Origin: Haematobia irritans
Taxonomy: Eukaryota > Arthropoda > Insecta > Diptera > Muscidae
DNA length: 64,000 nt
Direction: 5' to 3'
NCBI RefSeq assembly: GCF_050003625.1
Contig: NC_134397.1
Coordinates: 70,840,669 to 70,904,668, forward strand
In this document: positions 31,366-42,642 of the stretch, piece by piece
Layout of the letters: each line of letters starts with the position of its first letter
Numbering within the stretch: position 1 is the first letter of the stretch
Notes under the pieces: model-generated
Database searches by the model: none
The model's input: the letters and a program-made list of their open reading frames with translations, nothing else
What the model was told of the DNA's origin: nothing
Made by a program: the position numbers and the translations under genes

Positions 31366-32126
31366 TTGTTTGTAAGACGATTCTTAGTTAACTCCTAGCC
31401 CAAAGTGAAGGTGTTGAAGAGTGCAAAAAGACACGAAACGTGCGTGAGCACTTTAAAACAGTATTGCCGCAAAGATAATAGCTAAAAAATCACCCTCTAC
31501 ATCTACAAGGGCCTTGAAAAAAGGCCCTTTTACACAAGTTATATTCACTTTAAAAATTTATATGCATTTCTATGTCATGATTTTCACTCTTTTCTCGGTG
31601 CTTCATGCATTTCTTGGAAAATTGTTTTCCTTATTGTAGTCTTGGGATGTGCGTGCGTGTTAACCGATCTTAAAGGCATGGCAGACTTGCAGTGGTATTG
31701 GTGACTCAGTTGTTGATTTCTTAAGGAAATTTGCTAGCCTTTCGCTTTGAAGTTTGTTTCACCACCACATTGATACACACTTTTCACATACTTTGTGTTC
31801 ACTTGATGTTCTCCTTTCGTTTTTGCCTTCGTCAAGAACAATGAAGGGAAGGTTTTCCGTGACGTCTAATTTACGCTGTTAATGTCCTTTTTACCGTTTC
31901 ACAATACGATTGCATGCTCTGCCATACCGTTGTTATAGGTGAACTGTGTAATTTAGCTCAATTCCATTGCCACTCAGGTCAATGATATTTTGTAGTTTAA
32001 GGTTACTGAACTCATCAAATCGCAACATGCAATATAGAAAATTGCAGAGTATTTATGGCGATGCAATGGGTTTTCATTGATTGCTACCTAGAAAGGAGTA
32101 ATTTTTGCAATTAGTATTGCCTAATA
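31366..32126. other. no gene recognised
   Basis: Apparently single-copy DNA. A possible hairpin AAGGGCCTTG...AAAGGCCCTT lies at about 31508-31531. No supported gene. Confidence 0.35.
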
Positions 32127-32371
32127 TTGAATATAGACAATTGCATCACTACACAGATATGTTGTAATAAACGAATTTATTGCCAACCTCCAAAGAAAAC
32201 GTTTGAAAAACGTATACCGAATTTTTTTTTTTATTTATTCAAAAATTTTAAACTTTTATCACCCAAAAAATTTGTTTTTTACAAAATTTTTATTTTTGCC
32301 ATAAAAAACGTAATTTTGCCACATACACAGTCTATTTCATTTCTATCAAGCACAGATTTCATCTGACTTTA

Positions 32372-33656
32372 AAGGGTGATACGGTCAAAATTTGGTCAAG
32401 GGGAAAACGCGTGTAAATCGGTGAAATCGTTTATTTAAAAAATCAAATTAAATTTCTTCTTCAAGTTCAATTAGTATAAAATTCAGTAAAAATATTCAGT
32501 TAGGCTTTCGCTTTTCCAAATCCGAATTGCCGGGCCTCACGCTTGACCCCTGCCATCAGATTTTGTACAGCGACCTTGTCCACCTTCTTCGCCGCAGAAA
32601 GCCAGTTTGCCTTGAACTGCTGCTCGTCCTTAGCAGTTTTTTTGGTCTTCTTTAGGTTCCGCTTGACAATAGCCCAGTATTTCTCAATTGGGCGGAGCTC
32701 TGCCGTGTTGGGAGGGTTCTTGTCCTTGGGAACCACCTGCACGTTGTTGGCGGCGTACCACTCCATGGCCTTTTTACCGTAATGGCAAGATGCCAAATCC
32801 GGCCAAAACAGTACGGAACAATCGTGTTTCTTCAGGAAAGGCAGCAGACGTTTATTCAAACACTCTTTCACGTAAATTTCTTGGTTGACAGTCCCGGAAG
32901 CTATGAAAACGCTGCTTTTCAAGCCACAGGTACAGATGGCTTACCAAACCAGATATTTCTTTGCGAACTTTGACAGTTTTATGTGCTTGAAAATATCTGC
33001 TACCTTTTCCCTTCATTTTGCCGTATAAAACTCCTGTCCCGGAAGCTGCTTGTAGTCGGCTTTGACGTAGGTTTCGTAGTCCATTACCACGCAGTCAAAC
33101 TTCGTCAGCATCGTCGTGTACAGCCTCCGGGATCGCGCTTTGGCCGTCGTATTTTGTTTATCATCGCGATTTGGAGTCACTACCTTCTTGTAAGTCGATA
33201 GTCCGGCTCGTTTCATGGCTCGATGCATGGTTGTAGGCGATACACCCAGCTTATTTGCGGCATCTCGGAGAGAGAGGTTAGGGTTTCGCTTGAAACTACC
33301 GGCAACACTCTTTGTCGTCTCAGCGGCTTCCGGTTTTCGATTTCCCCCCGATCCAGACTTCCTGGCTGTCGACAAACGTTCCCCAAACACTTTAATTACA
33401 TTTGTAACGGTTGATTTGGCAACTTTTAGCGATTTTGCCAGCTCGGATTTTCGCGATGCGCGAGCAAAATTTTGATACGCTGCTCTTCTTGCTTGGACGG
33501 CATTTTGACAATTGAAGAGTGAATTCCAAAATCAAAATAGGAGCAACATTTTACACACACACACCTCCAAAATGAGGGGTGTTCAGGTCTTTTAAATGCA
33601 AAATTGAAAGAAATACGTCAAGTTTATATTGACCAAATTTTGACCGTATCACCCTT
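32372..33656 (-). mobile_element. Tc1/mariner DD37E transposon, copy T2
   Basis: A 1285-bp element flanked by TA (32370-32371, 33657-33658), with the same AAGGGTGATACGGTC termini as T1. It is inserted in an old copy of element E. Confidence 0.95.
32500..33503 (-). pseudogene. DD37E transposase, disrupted (T2)
   Basis: The same protein as in T1, with VVMDYETYV (first acid region; DDE changed to DYE), LFWPDLASCHYG and ELRPIEKYW. Lesions: a 16-bp deletion between AGCT repeats at about 33439-33445 that shifts the frame in the first helix-turn-helix, the TGA at 33013-33015 shared with T1, and a TAA at 32941-32943 (Q to stop). The C-terminal 140 residues remain open and end KREARQFGFGKAKA. Confidence 0.9.
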
Positions 33657-33899
33657 TATTAGACACATCTTTTGGGAATCTTCCGAATATATTTGGAAAA
33701 TATGTAAAAAAAAAACAAAACAAAACTTTTTGGTGTTCGATCGAAGAGGCACACACTACACACTACCCTTGGTATGCAAGGCGGGCGAGCTAACCATTGC
33801 TCCACTTTGGCCAAATAAATGTATGTTTCTGTCAAATAAAGTTTTCAAAGCTATATAAATATAACTGTCGTGCGTTTATGGCTATAGCGATAATTTTCT

Positions 33900-34782
33900 G
33901 GGCCGACGTTGATTTTGAATAAAACACAAACTATTTAGGAAATTATTGTAATTTTATTTTATTATGATATATTGGTAGTACTCAATTATGTATGGAAGAA
34001 AATATCGGCCAAATGGGCGCCACGACCTCGGTGGCGCACCTTCATCCGATGGTCCAAATTTTAGATGACGCTGAGGCATAATGGAGGTTCTATGCCGTTA
34101 ATGTACCGAATTATCTCATCCTTTAGCTCTAGAATTGTTGCTGGCTTATCGACGTATACCTTTTCTTTCAAATAACCCCAAAGAAAAAAGTCCAACGGCG
34201 TCAAATCACATGATCTTGGCGACCAATTGACATCGCCATTACGTGAGATAACACGGCCATTGAATTTGTTGCGCAAAAGAGCCATTGTTTCGTTAGCTAT
34301 GTGGCAAGTGGCACCGTCCTGCTGACACCACATACCGTCCACATCCAAATCTTCCAATTCGGGCCATAAAAAGTTCGTTATCATCTCACGATAGCGAACA
34401 CCATTCACAGTAACAGCCTGACCGGTCTCATTTTGGAAAAAATACGGCCCGATGATGCCGCCAGCCCATAAACCGCACTAAACAGTCACTCTTTGTGGGT
34501 GTATTGGTTTTTCTACAATCACTCTTGGATTCTCATTCGTCCAAATGCGGCAATTCTGTTTATTGACGAATCCACTGAAGTGAAAATGTGCCTCATCACT
34601 GAAGATGATTTTCTTCGAAAATTGATCATCCACTGTTGCCATTTCTTGGAACCATTTAACACGTTGTTGGACTGTGTATCTCTCCATGGTTCAAATTGAG
34701 TAAGTCTGAAATAGAGAAATGTCAAATAAAATTCCAAAAAAAAACTTGGCGTTTAGGTGTGGTTCACATTCAACATCGGCCC
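33900..34782 (-). mobile_element. Internally deleted DD41D mariner
   Basis: About 880 bp, with inverted termini GGGCCGACGTTGATTTTGAA at 33900-33919 and its imperfect inverse TTCACATTCAACATCGGCCC at 34763-34782. It encodes a shortened transposase on the minus strand. A TA duplication is not obvious, so the outermost bases are uncertain. Confidence 0.75.
34061..34687 (-). pseudogene. DD41D mariner transposase, internally deleted, one premature stop
   Basis: Begins MERYTVQQRVKW at 34687 and jumps straight to FSKKIIFSDEAHFHFSGFVN, so about 130 residues with both helix-turn-helix motifs are missing. Catalytic blocks: FSDEAHF, then CQQDGATCH, then CDLTPLDFFLWGYL. There are 41 residues between the second and third D, the spacing described for rosa-like elements of tephritid flies. 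A single TAG at 34478-34480 replaces the expected TGG before CGLWAGGIIGPYFF. Without the DNA-binding domain it could not act as a normal transposase even if read through. Confidence 0.85.
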
Positions 34783-34799
34783 TTACAATTTAACCACCC

Positions 34800-34975
34800 T
34801 TTAATTCAGTTTGACAAAATTAAAATAAAATGTTGACAAAATTTTCTATAGAAATAAAATTTTGACAAAATTTTCTACAGCAATAAAATTTTGTATAGTA
34901 ATAAAATGTTGACAAAATTTTCTATAGTATTAAGAAAGTTTTGACAAAATTTTCTATAGTAATAAAATTTTGGTA
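34800..34975 (+). repeat. Short 29-bp array leading into F1 units
   Basis: About six decayed 29-bp units, then TTGGTAGATTATTTTTG joined to GGATCGGCTATATATAAC of F1. It has the same order as at 7225-7260. Confidence 0.8.
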
Positions 34976-35760
34976 GATTATTTTTGTGGATCGGCTATAT
35001 ATAACTATAGACCGGAGCCACCGTGGTGCAATGGTTAGAATGCCCGCCTTGCATACACAAGGTCGTGAGTTCGATTCCTGCTTCGACCGAACACCAAAAA
35101 GTTTTCAGCGTTGGATTATCCCACCTCAGTAATGCTGGTGACATTTCTGAGGGTTTCAAAGCTTCTCTAAGTGGTTTCACTGCAATGTGGAACGCCGTTC
35201 GGACTCGGCTATAAAAAGGAGGTCCCTTGTCATTGAGCTTAACATGGAACCGGGCAGCACTCAGTGATAAGAGAGAAGTTCACCAATGTGGTATCACAAT
35301 GGACTGAATAGTCTAAGTGAGTCTGATACATCGGGCTGCCACCTAACCTAACCTAACTATAGACCGATATGGACCAATTTTGGCATGATTGTTAGCGGCC
35401 ATATACTAGCGCAATGTACCAAATTTCACCACGTACCAAATTCTAACCGGATCGGATGAGCTTCGGAGGTCAAATCTGGGGATCGGTTTAAATTGGGGTT
35501 ATATATAATTAAGACCGATATGGACCAATTTTTGTGTGGTTGTTAGAGACCATATACTGACACCACGTACCAAATTTCAACCGGATCGGGTGAAATTTGC
35601 TTCTCTTAGAGGCTCCGCAAGCCAAATCTGGGGATCGGTTTTTATGGGGGCAATATATAATTATGGACCGATATGGACCAATTTTTGCATGGTTGTTAGA
35701 AAGCATATAGTTACACCATGTACCAAATTTAAATTAAATTTGCTTCTCTTACCCAGCAAA
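34976..35760 (+). repeat. F1 tandem units split by a SINE
   Basis: F1 units with TATATAATTATGGACCGATA and ATCTGGGGATCGGTTT on both sides of the SINE at 35015-35353. There is no F1 3' block; the array stops near 35750. Confidence 0.85.
35015..35353 (+). mobile_element. tRNA-headed SINE, copy 3, with 13-bp TSD
   Basis: A 339-bp element flanked by TAACTATAGACCG at 35002-35014 and 35354-35366. Head: CACCGTGGTGCAATGGTTAG (A-box) and GTGAGTTCGATTCCTGC (B-box), then CGACCGAACACCAAAAAG. Body: GGAACGCCGTTCGGACTCGG, TATAAAAAGGAGG. Tail: TGTGGTATCACAATGGACTG, AATAGTCTAAGTGAG, CATCGGGCTGCCACC and (TAACC)n. The 3' ~70 bp matches the LOA-type LINE tail at 55550-55624. The head resembles a tRNA with the body-plan of tRNA-Val, but I cannot fix its parent. 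Confidence 0.95.
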
Positions 35761-37436
35761 AAATGGAGCACTATTTCAGCAGGATAGTAAGGGAGAGAGG
35801 CAGTACCAACTGCTTATAAAACAACCGAATCAACGCTGATTTTTGTGGGCGATGTCCAGATTTAGAGCAGCTTCTACATAGCGCTGATATAATTGCTCAT
35901 TTTAATAGACATATTGCTCAGAAGTGATATATAATCTTGAGTATAGCATTTTTGGCCTGATGGAAAACAGCACTACTTTTCATGCGTCTATACTGATGCA
36001 TGAATAAAGAAGAATCCAATAGTGAAATATGCCGGACACCTGTTCCAAAATATAACAGACAATTCAAAGCAAAACATGTTTTTTTAATTAAAAAAAAAAT
36101 ATTGGCATATTTTTATTCTTTAGTTCATAAATTCATTATCTCAGTTAATTTAAAATTATTTTATTATTATTCCATACAACTTTACCAAAAGGACACAAAT
36201 TTCAAAGACTTTTGTAGTAAATTTAAAGAGACCAATTTTTAAAGCAAAGATTATCTTTTTTAACAAAAATTTCTTTATTTTTAAGAAATTTATCCCTAAT
36301 ATTGCTTAAATTACGTGTCCTAAAATTTACGTTGGTTAGATAAGTGTACAATAATTTTGTCACAATTATACACTAAGTCAAAGATTTGTGTTCTTTAACA
36401 AAAGCCACTATCCAATAATTAGATAACCATTTTAATGAAATAATTAAGACAACCCATTTTATTTGTTCAATTTTTCGAAATCTATACCGAAAGCATTTTG
36501 AATTGCTTATTAGTTTCATCTAAAAACCTTAGCTATTCCAAATTCAATGTGTATGCTAAGCTTACTTTCATATGATAGATATACTTAAATCTAATATACA
36601 GAACAAAACAATTATGATAATCCTTAAACAATTATTGCCTCCTCTTCATCACCACCAACCCAGAAACATCAAATATTAAAAGACTGAAATCAGACAAGAA
36701 AGGCCAACATAGTCGATATAAATATAGAATCTCCTTTCCAAGTATTTTACGTGTAGGCATTTATGGCGACAATTCACAGTGTTGCCATGTTACATGACGT
36801 CTATATTTTCCCCAATAAATCAGCAACAACAACCAATCGAACCTAATATAAAGCGAAAAGCTACATACACTTGCACACAATGGCTGGCACACTACTTCAA
36901 AGGCATGTGTAACACACATGCCATAAAATCGAATGAGTAAGAAGGGATTGTAAGGGGATTCATCAAGGGCCTTTATTTTGTGATTGGCAAATTGGTGCCT
37001 ACTTAAATACGTACTTTTACGTTTTTCACAGTAAATAACATGGTTGTGACAACCATATTATTTTTTCCGAAAACAATATTTTTGCAATATATTTTCCATG
37101 AAAATGTAACATTATGCTCTTGAAATATATTCAGGTTGGTCATATTCCTTTTCTGGATGCATGTGCTCAAAAAGTCAAGGTATAAAGTCGATTTCGGCTA
37201 ACGTCACCCACTGCAGCCAAGTTAAGCCAATTTAAAATAAGAGGAAATTTTCCTTATTTTATTTTTCGCCCCGATCTAAAATAGGGAAAATAATTCCCTA
37301 TTTTAAATATTTTTACTAATTCGAATAAACTAGTTCATATGAGTAATTTTTACTTAAATTATTTTTAAAAACTAATTTTAAAATGATTTAATTTAGCTAA
37401 ATGTCTGCCATGAATGCCGTACACAGAATAAATTTT
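35761..37436. other. no gene recognised
   Basis: AT-rich DNA without recognisable repeats or genes. An 80-codon frame at 36000-36242 has no motif. Confidence 0.4.
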
Positions 37437-37551
37437 TAACAAAATATTTCCAATGAAATCTTTAATTGAACTTTCAAAAATATTAAATTAAAAATGTAAT
37501 TGATTCAAAAAATTTTTTATTTTAAATAAAACCGAATCACCAAAATTAGTA

Positions 37552-39255
37552 CAGCAATCCCTTGATTTACGTCGCCTCGGTTTACGTTGTTTCGATTTAC
37601 GTCGAAACAACGTAACAACTTCGATTTACGTCGTCGATTTTATTGCCAACTTTATCAGAAACGCCTTCCATAAGTGAAATAAGTACCAACGATGATGACA
37701 ACGAAACATTTATTTCTGAAATTCTTACCGAAAATTCGTCAAATTCTGATTAATATATCGCAATTGTCGAAGTGGCGATGTTGTTTTTATACACGCACAG
37801 AAAAAACATGTTTGGACATGGTTGCCGCATCCATTTAATGCTTATCTAGAGTATGTAATTGTCGCGAAAACCATGTATTTTGTCTTTGTAAAAATAATTT
37901 TCGAGCGGAGAAAAATATATGTTGGCAATAAGCATTTAAATGGTTCTCAAATGCCGCAAACATGTTCTATTATTTAAATGATAACATTTGAGACCATTAT
38001 ATGGTCAGGAAAATCATGTATCTGACCATTCAATTTTTTTACTTTTTTGCAGAGAAAAAAGTATTTTTATAGTTTACGTATAGACATGTCTACAACCATT
38101 ACATGGCCATAAAGACCATGTACATTGTTTTCGTGACCATTTAATTTTTTAATTTTTTTGCAGCGACAAGAATTTTATAAAAACATTGAGCAGGTACACA
38201 CGATTTTCATTTTGCGCGTCAGTCGTGTGTTGATTGTTTCTTGGAATGGACGGAGAATACGGAATTATTGTGTTTTGTGTTAATTTATTTATTCAGAAAT
38301 GGCACGTGGTTTTATGTGAATACAAAAAAGGAAAGTGTAATTGAAAAAAATATACCTGGTTTTTGTTCTGCATTTTGATATATGGTATAATTTATTTTTA
38401 TTTGCAGTTATGCAGTCTGATGTCTGCGTTTGTACATTTGATGAGCACGAAGTAAATATGGAATGATGACTTATTGTTGAAATTGAACCAAACTAGAGTG
38501 TGTAAAAATATGTGAAGTTTGCTTGCACGACATTATAAATACAAATAAACAATGAATTAGTTTATAAATAAATAAAAACAAATAAATAAAGTTGATTTTG
38601 TGTTTTCTTTTCTCAAGTGGCGTCCTTTTTTCGACGACGAAAAAAGTTTTTTCATAAAAATCAAAACATTTTAGGTTGTGACCATGTTCTTTTAACTAGA
38701 AGAAAAACATTTTTGACGAATAACATAACATTTTAGATCGTGACCATTGTCTTTTAATGGAAACAAAATTCTTTTTATCAATATAATAACATTTTAGATG
38801 AGGACAATTGTATTTTTCTTAGAACCATGTTCACTGAGCCAACATGGTTGCAGGTTAAAATGTTACATGGTCGCCGCAAAAATAGCTGCTATCATATTAT
38901 TTTGCTCTTCGAATATGATTGTGGCAATCATGTTTCTTCTCTGCGTGTATGTTTACAATGTAACGGGATTTCATTTGTTAATAAATTTAATTTTTAACCA
39001 TGATATTTTTGAATAATGAATTATTATTATTTTTTGTTTATTGTTTTCTTTATGTATATATTTATTTATTTTTTTATGAATAAACGACTGGATTACCTTT
39101 ATTTTTTAAGTTTTTTATTATGTACACTCACATACATAAATAATTAAATGGACTTGTATGGAGTAAGTATGAACAATTTTTAATTCGGTTTACGTCGTTT
39201 CAATTAACGTCGTCAATTGCCGGAACAAATCACGACGTAAAACGTGGGATTACTG
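37552..39255. mobile_element. pogo/Tigger-like non-autonomous element with a nested MITE
   Basis: TA-flanked (37550-37551, 39256-39257). Ends are CAGCAATCCCTTGATTTACG and, as reverse complement of the right end, CAGTAATCCCACGTTTTACG. The CAGT/C...CCC...TTTACG pattern with TA target resembles pogo/Tigger termini (inference). GATTTACGTCG-like words repeat near both ends. A frame at about 37650-37755 encodes an acidic serine-rich tail (ISTNDDDNETFISEILTENS) ending in TAA, as pogo-type transposases often do; this is weak evidence. The centre is replaced by another element. Confidence 0.65.
37792..38947. mobile_element. TA-flanked MITE nested in the pogo-like element
   Basis: 1156 bp between TA pairs (37790-37791, 38948-38949). 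Ends are CACGCACAGAAAAAACATG and CACGCAGAGAAGAAACATG (reverse complement of the right end). The inside is rich in ACCATGT and GACCATTTAA words, with no coding capacity. Confidence 0.75.
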
Positions 39256-40295
39256 TAGTATCAATAAATTTTTTAATTGTATCAAATAATTTTTTAATTG
39301 ACTTCGGTGACTGATACTATCATTTCTATGATTGAATACATTTCATCCGCTCCGGTTGAAATTTGGTACGTGGTGTTAGTATATAGTCTCTAACAACCAC
39401 ACCAAAATTTGCCCATTTCGGTTCATAATTATATATAGCCCCCATATAAACCGATCCCCAGATTTTAACTCCCGAGCCTCGTGGAGGAGCAAAATTTTTT
39501 CAAGCCGGTTGAAACTTTGTACGCGGTGTTAGTATGTGGTCTCTAACAACCATGTCAAAATTGGTCAATATCGGTCCATAATTATATATAGCCCCCATAT
39601 AACCGATCCCCAGATTTGACCTCCGAAGCATGTTTGAGGAGCAAAATTCACCCGATCCGGATGAAATTTGGTTCGTGGTGTTAATATATGGTCTCTAACA
39701 ATCATGCAAAAATTCGTCCATATCGGTCCAACTAGATATAGCGCGCATATAAACCGATCCCCAGATTTGAACTCCGGAGCCTCTTAGAGAAGCAAATTTC
39801 ATCCGATCCGGTTGAAATTTGGTACGTGGTGTTAGTTTATAACTTCTAACAGCCTTGCAAAAATTGGTCCATATCGGTCCATAATTATATATAGCCACCA
39901 TATAAACCGATCCCCAGATTTGACCTCCGGACCCTATTGGGGAGCAAAACTCAACGTAGTGTAAGTATATGGTCTGCAACTATAATGCAAAAATTTATCC
40001 ATATCGGTCCATAATTATATATAGCCCGCATATACACCGATCTACAGATTTGACTTCCGGAGCCTCTTGGAGTAGTAAATTTCATCCGATCCGGTTGAAA
40101 TTTGGTACGTGCAAAAATTCGTCCTATCGGTCCAATTAGAAATAGCCCCATATAAACCGATTTCCAGAGTTGACCTCAGGAGTCTTCTTGGAGTATTAAA
40201 TTTCATCCGATCCGGTTGAAATTCGGTACGTGGTCTAAGTATTTAGTCTTTAAAAACCATGCAAAAATTCGTCCATATCGGTCCAATGAGTTATA

Positions 40296-41601
40296 AAGGG
40301 TGATACGGTCAAAATTTGGTCAATATAAACTTGACGTATTTCTTTCAATTTTGCATTTAAAAAACCTGAACACCCCTCATTTTGAAGGTGTGTGTGTGTA
40401 GAATGTTGCTCCTATTTTGATTTTGGAATTCACTCTTCACTTGTCAAAATGCCGTCCAAGCAAGAAGAGCAGCGTATCAAAATTTTGCTCGCGCATCGCG
40501 AAAATCCGAGCTACTCGCACGCAAAGCTGGCAAAATCGCTAAAACTTGCCAAATCAACCGTTACAAATGTAACTAAAGTATTTGGGGAACGTTTGTCGAC
40601 AGCCAGGAAGTCTGGATCGGGGGGAAGTCGAAAACCGGAAGCCGCTGAGACGACAAAGAGAGTTGCCGGTAGTTTCAAGCGAAACCCTAACCTCTCTCTC
40701 CGAGATGCCGCAAATAAGCTGGGTGTATCGTCTACAACCGTACATCGAGCCATAAAACGAGCCGGACTATCGACTTACAAGAAGGTAGTGACTCCAAATC
40801 GCGATGATAAACAAAATACGATGGCCAAAGCGCGATCCCGGAGGCTGTACACGATGATGCTGACGAAGTTTGACTGCGTGGTAATGGACGACGAAACCTA
40901 CGTCAAAGCCGACTACAAGCAGCTTCCGGGACAGGAGTTTTATACGGCAAAAGGGAAAGGTAGCAGATATTTTCAAGCGTATAAAACTGTCAAAGTTCGC
41001 AAAGAAATATCTGTTTTGGCAAGCCATCTGTACCTATGGCTTGAAAAGCAGCATTTTCATAGCTTCCGGGACTGTCAACCAAGAAATTTACGTGAAAGAG
41101 TGTTTGAATAAACGTCTGCTGCCTTTCCTGAAGAAACACGGTTGTTCCGTACTGTTTTGGCCGGATTTGGCATCTTGTCATTACGGTAGAAAGGCCATGG
41201 AGTGGTACGCCGCCAACCACGTGCAGGTGGTTCCCAAGGACAAGAACCCTCCCAACACGCCAGAGCTCCGTCCAATTGAGAAATACTGGGCTATTGTCAA
41301 GCGGAACCTAAAAAAGACCAAAAACACTGCTAAGGACGAGCAGCAGTTCCAGGAAAACTGGCTTTCTGCGGCGAAGAGGTGGACAAGGTGGCTGTACAAA
41401 ATCTGATGGCAGGTGTCAAGCGTGAGGCCCGGCAATTCGGATTTGGAAAAGCGAAAGTCTAACTGAATAATTTTCCTGAATTTTATACTAATTGAACTTG
41501 AAAAAGAAATTTAATTTGTTTTTTTTTTTTTTTTTTTTAAATAAACGATTTCACCGATTTACACGCGTTTTCCCTTGACCAACTTTGACCGGATCACCCT
41601 T
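40296..41601 (+). mobile_element. Tc1/mariner DD37E transposon, copy T3
   Basis: A 1306-bp element with TA at 40294-40295 and 41602-41603. The left terminus is AAGGGTGATACGGTC; the right one carries two changes (CGGATCACCCTT). A T-run of about 20 lies at 41519-41538. Removal with one TA restores an F1 unit (GAGTTATAGCCCCCATATAA). Confidence 0.95.
40449..41462 (+). pseudogene. DD37E transposase, disrupted (T3)
   Basis: The longest N-terminal half of the three copies, open from MPSKQEEQRIKILLAHREN through both helix-turn-helix blocks to the first acid (VVMDDETYV). About 5 bp fewer than T1 and T2 at ~40950 shift the frame; the correct frame resumes as KSSIFIASGTVNQEIYVKEC, LFWPDLASCHYG and ELRPIEKYWAIVK (DD37E). 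A further single-base loss near 41377 shifts the last 30 residues. T3 lacks the TGA found in T1 and T2. Confidence 0.9.
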
Positions 41602-42524
41602 TAGCCCCCATATAAACCTATTCCCAGATTTGACCTCCGGAGCCTCTTGGAGAAGCAAATTTCATACAATCCGGTTGAAATTTGGTACGTGCAAAAATTC
41701 GTCCTATCGGTCCAATTAGATATAGCCCACATATAACCGATCCCCAGATTTAACCTACGAAGCACGTTTGAGGTGCAAAATTAAAACGATCCGATTGAAA
41801 TTTGGTTCGTGGCGTTAACATATGGTCTCTAACAATCATACAAAAATTCGTCCATATCGGTCCATAATTATATATAGCCCCCATATAAAACGATCCCCAG
41901 ATTTGAACTCCGGAACCTCTTAGAGAAGCAAAATTTATCCGGTTCAGTTGAAATTTGGTACATTGTGCTAACAACCATGCCAAAAATTGGTCCATATCGG
42001 TCTATAGTTATATATAGTCCCCAGATAAACCTATCCCCAATCACAAAAAAATTGGTCCATATCGGTTCGTAATTGTATATAGCCCCCTTACAAGGCGACC
42101 CCAATATTTCAATAAATAAATAAATAATTCTTATTAAATAAATAAATTCGATTGTGGATGACAGTCTTTAGTAGAAGTTTCTACTCAATCCATGGTGGAG
42201 GGTGCATAAGATTCGGCCTGGCCGAACTTACGGCCGTATATAGTGGTTTTATATTGGACTGGGAAAATTGGCCAACTGACATAGTTCTATCGTAAAGCTT
42301 GACATTACTGAGGTTATATTTACACAGTTTTGACATACGAACGCTATTTGAGTTATTTACAGAAACTTAAGAGATTCACCTCGCTCAAAAATGGAACTAA
42401 ATCGTGAACATTTTCGTTGGAGGACTCCAATACGAATTTCAGTCAAGGATGTCCAAAATCAATTGTTTTTTCCGGAAACCATTGATGCTTTACTCTAACT
42501 GATATTGTAAGATCGTCGTCGACC

Positions 42525-42642
42525 TTAGGTATAATGGCAGCCCGATATTTCAGGCTCACTTAGACTATTCAGTCCATTGTGATACCACAGTGGTGAACTT
42601 CTCTCTTATCACTGAGTGCTGCCCGAGTCTATGTTAAGCTCC
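42525..42642 (-). mobile_element. SINE 3' half
   Basis: Tail and part of the body in minus orientation: GGCAGCCCGATATTTCAGGC, TCCATTGTGATACCACAGTG, CTGAGTGCTGCCCGAGTC. It ends abruptly at F1 sequence. Confidence 0.8.

Larger units (their letters stand above)
32130..33899 (+). mobile_element. Element E, divergent copy 4, split by DD37E copy T2
   Basis: Left part (to 32371): CAAAAATTTTAAACTTTTAT, TTTGCCATAAAAAACG, TTTCTATCAAGCACAG. Right part (from 33657): the truncated tRNA-like segment (reverse of GGAGCAATGGTTAGC), TGTATGTTTCTGTCAAATAA and GCTATATAAATATAAC. Both align in order with 3050-3390 of copy 1. No clean termini are visible, so the copy is old. Confidence 0.65.
37437..39342. mobile_element. 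AATTAATT MITE copy split by a pogo-like element
   Basis: The outer sequence (37437-37551 and 39256-39342) has the words CCAATGAAATCTTTAATTG, TTTTTTAATTGTATCAA and TGACTGATACTATCATTTCT also found in the complete MITE at 48788-49347. Confidence 0.6.
39343..42245 (-). mobile_element. DINE-like F1 element (minus) split by DD37E copy T3
   Basis: Tandem 153-bp-type units in reverse orientation (CCATATAAACCGATCCCCAG, ATCCGATCCGGTTGAAATTT) run from 39343 to 42090. The reversed F1 head follows (TCAATCCATGGTGGAGGGTG, hairpin TTCGGCCTGGCCGAA, CTTACGGCCGTATATA), ending near 42245. The F1 3' block is missing at the left, where it meets AATTAATT MITE sequence. Confidence 0.85.

Noticed and set aside
32127..32366. 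79-codon plus-strand frame
   Set aside because: It lies in the AT-rich part of an old element E copy and has no motif.
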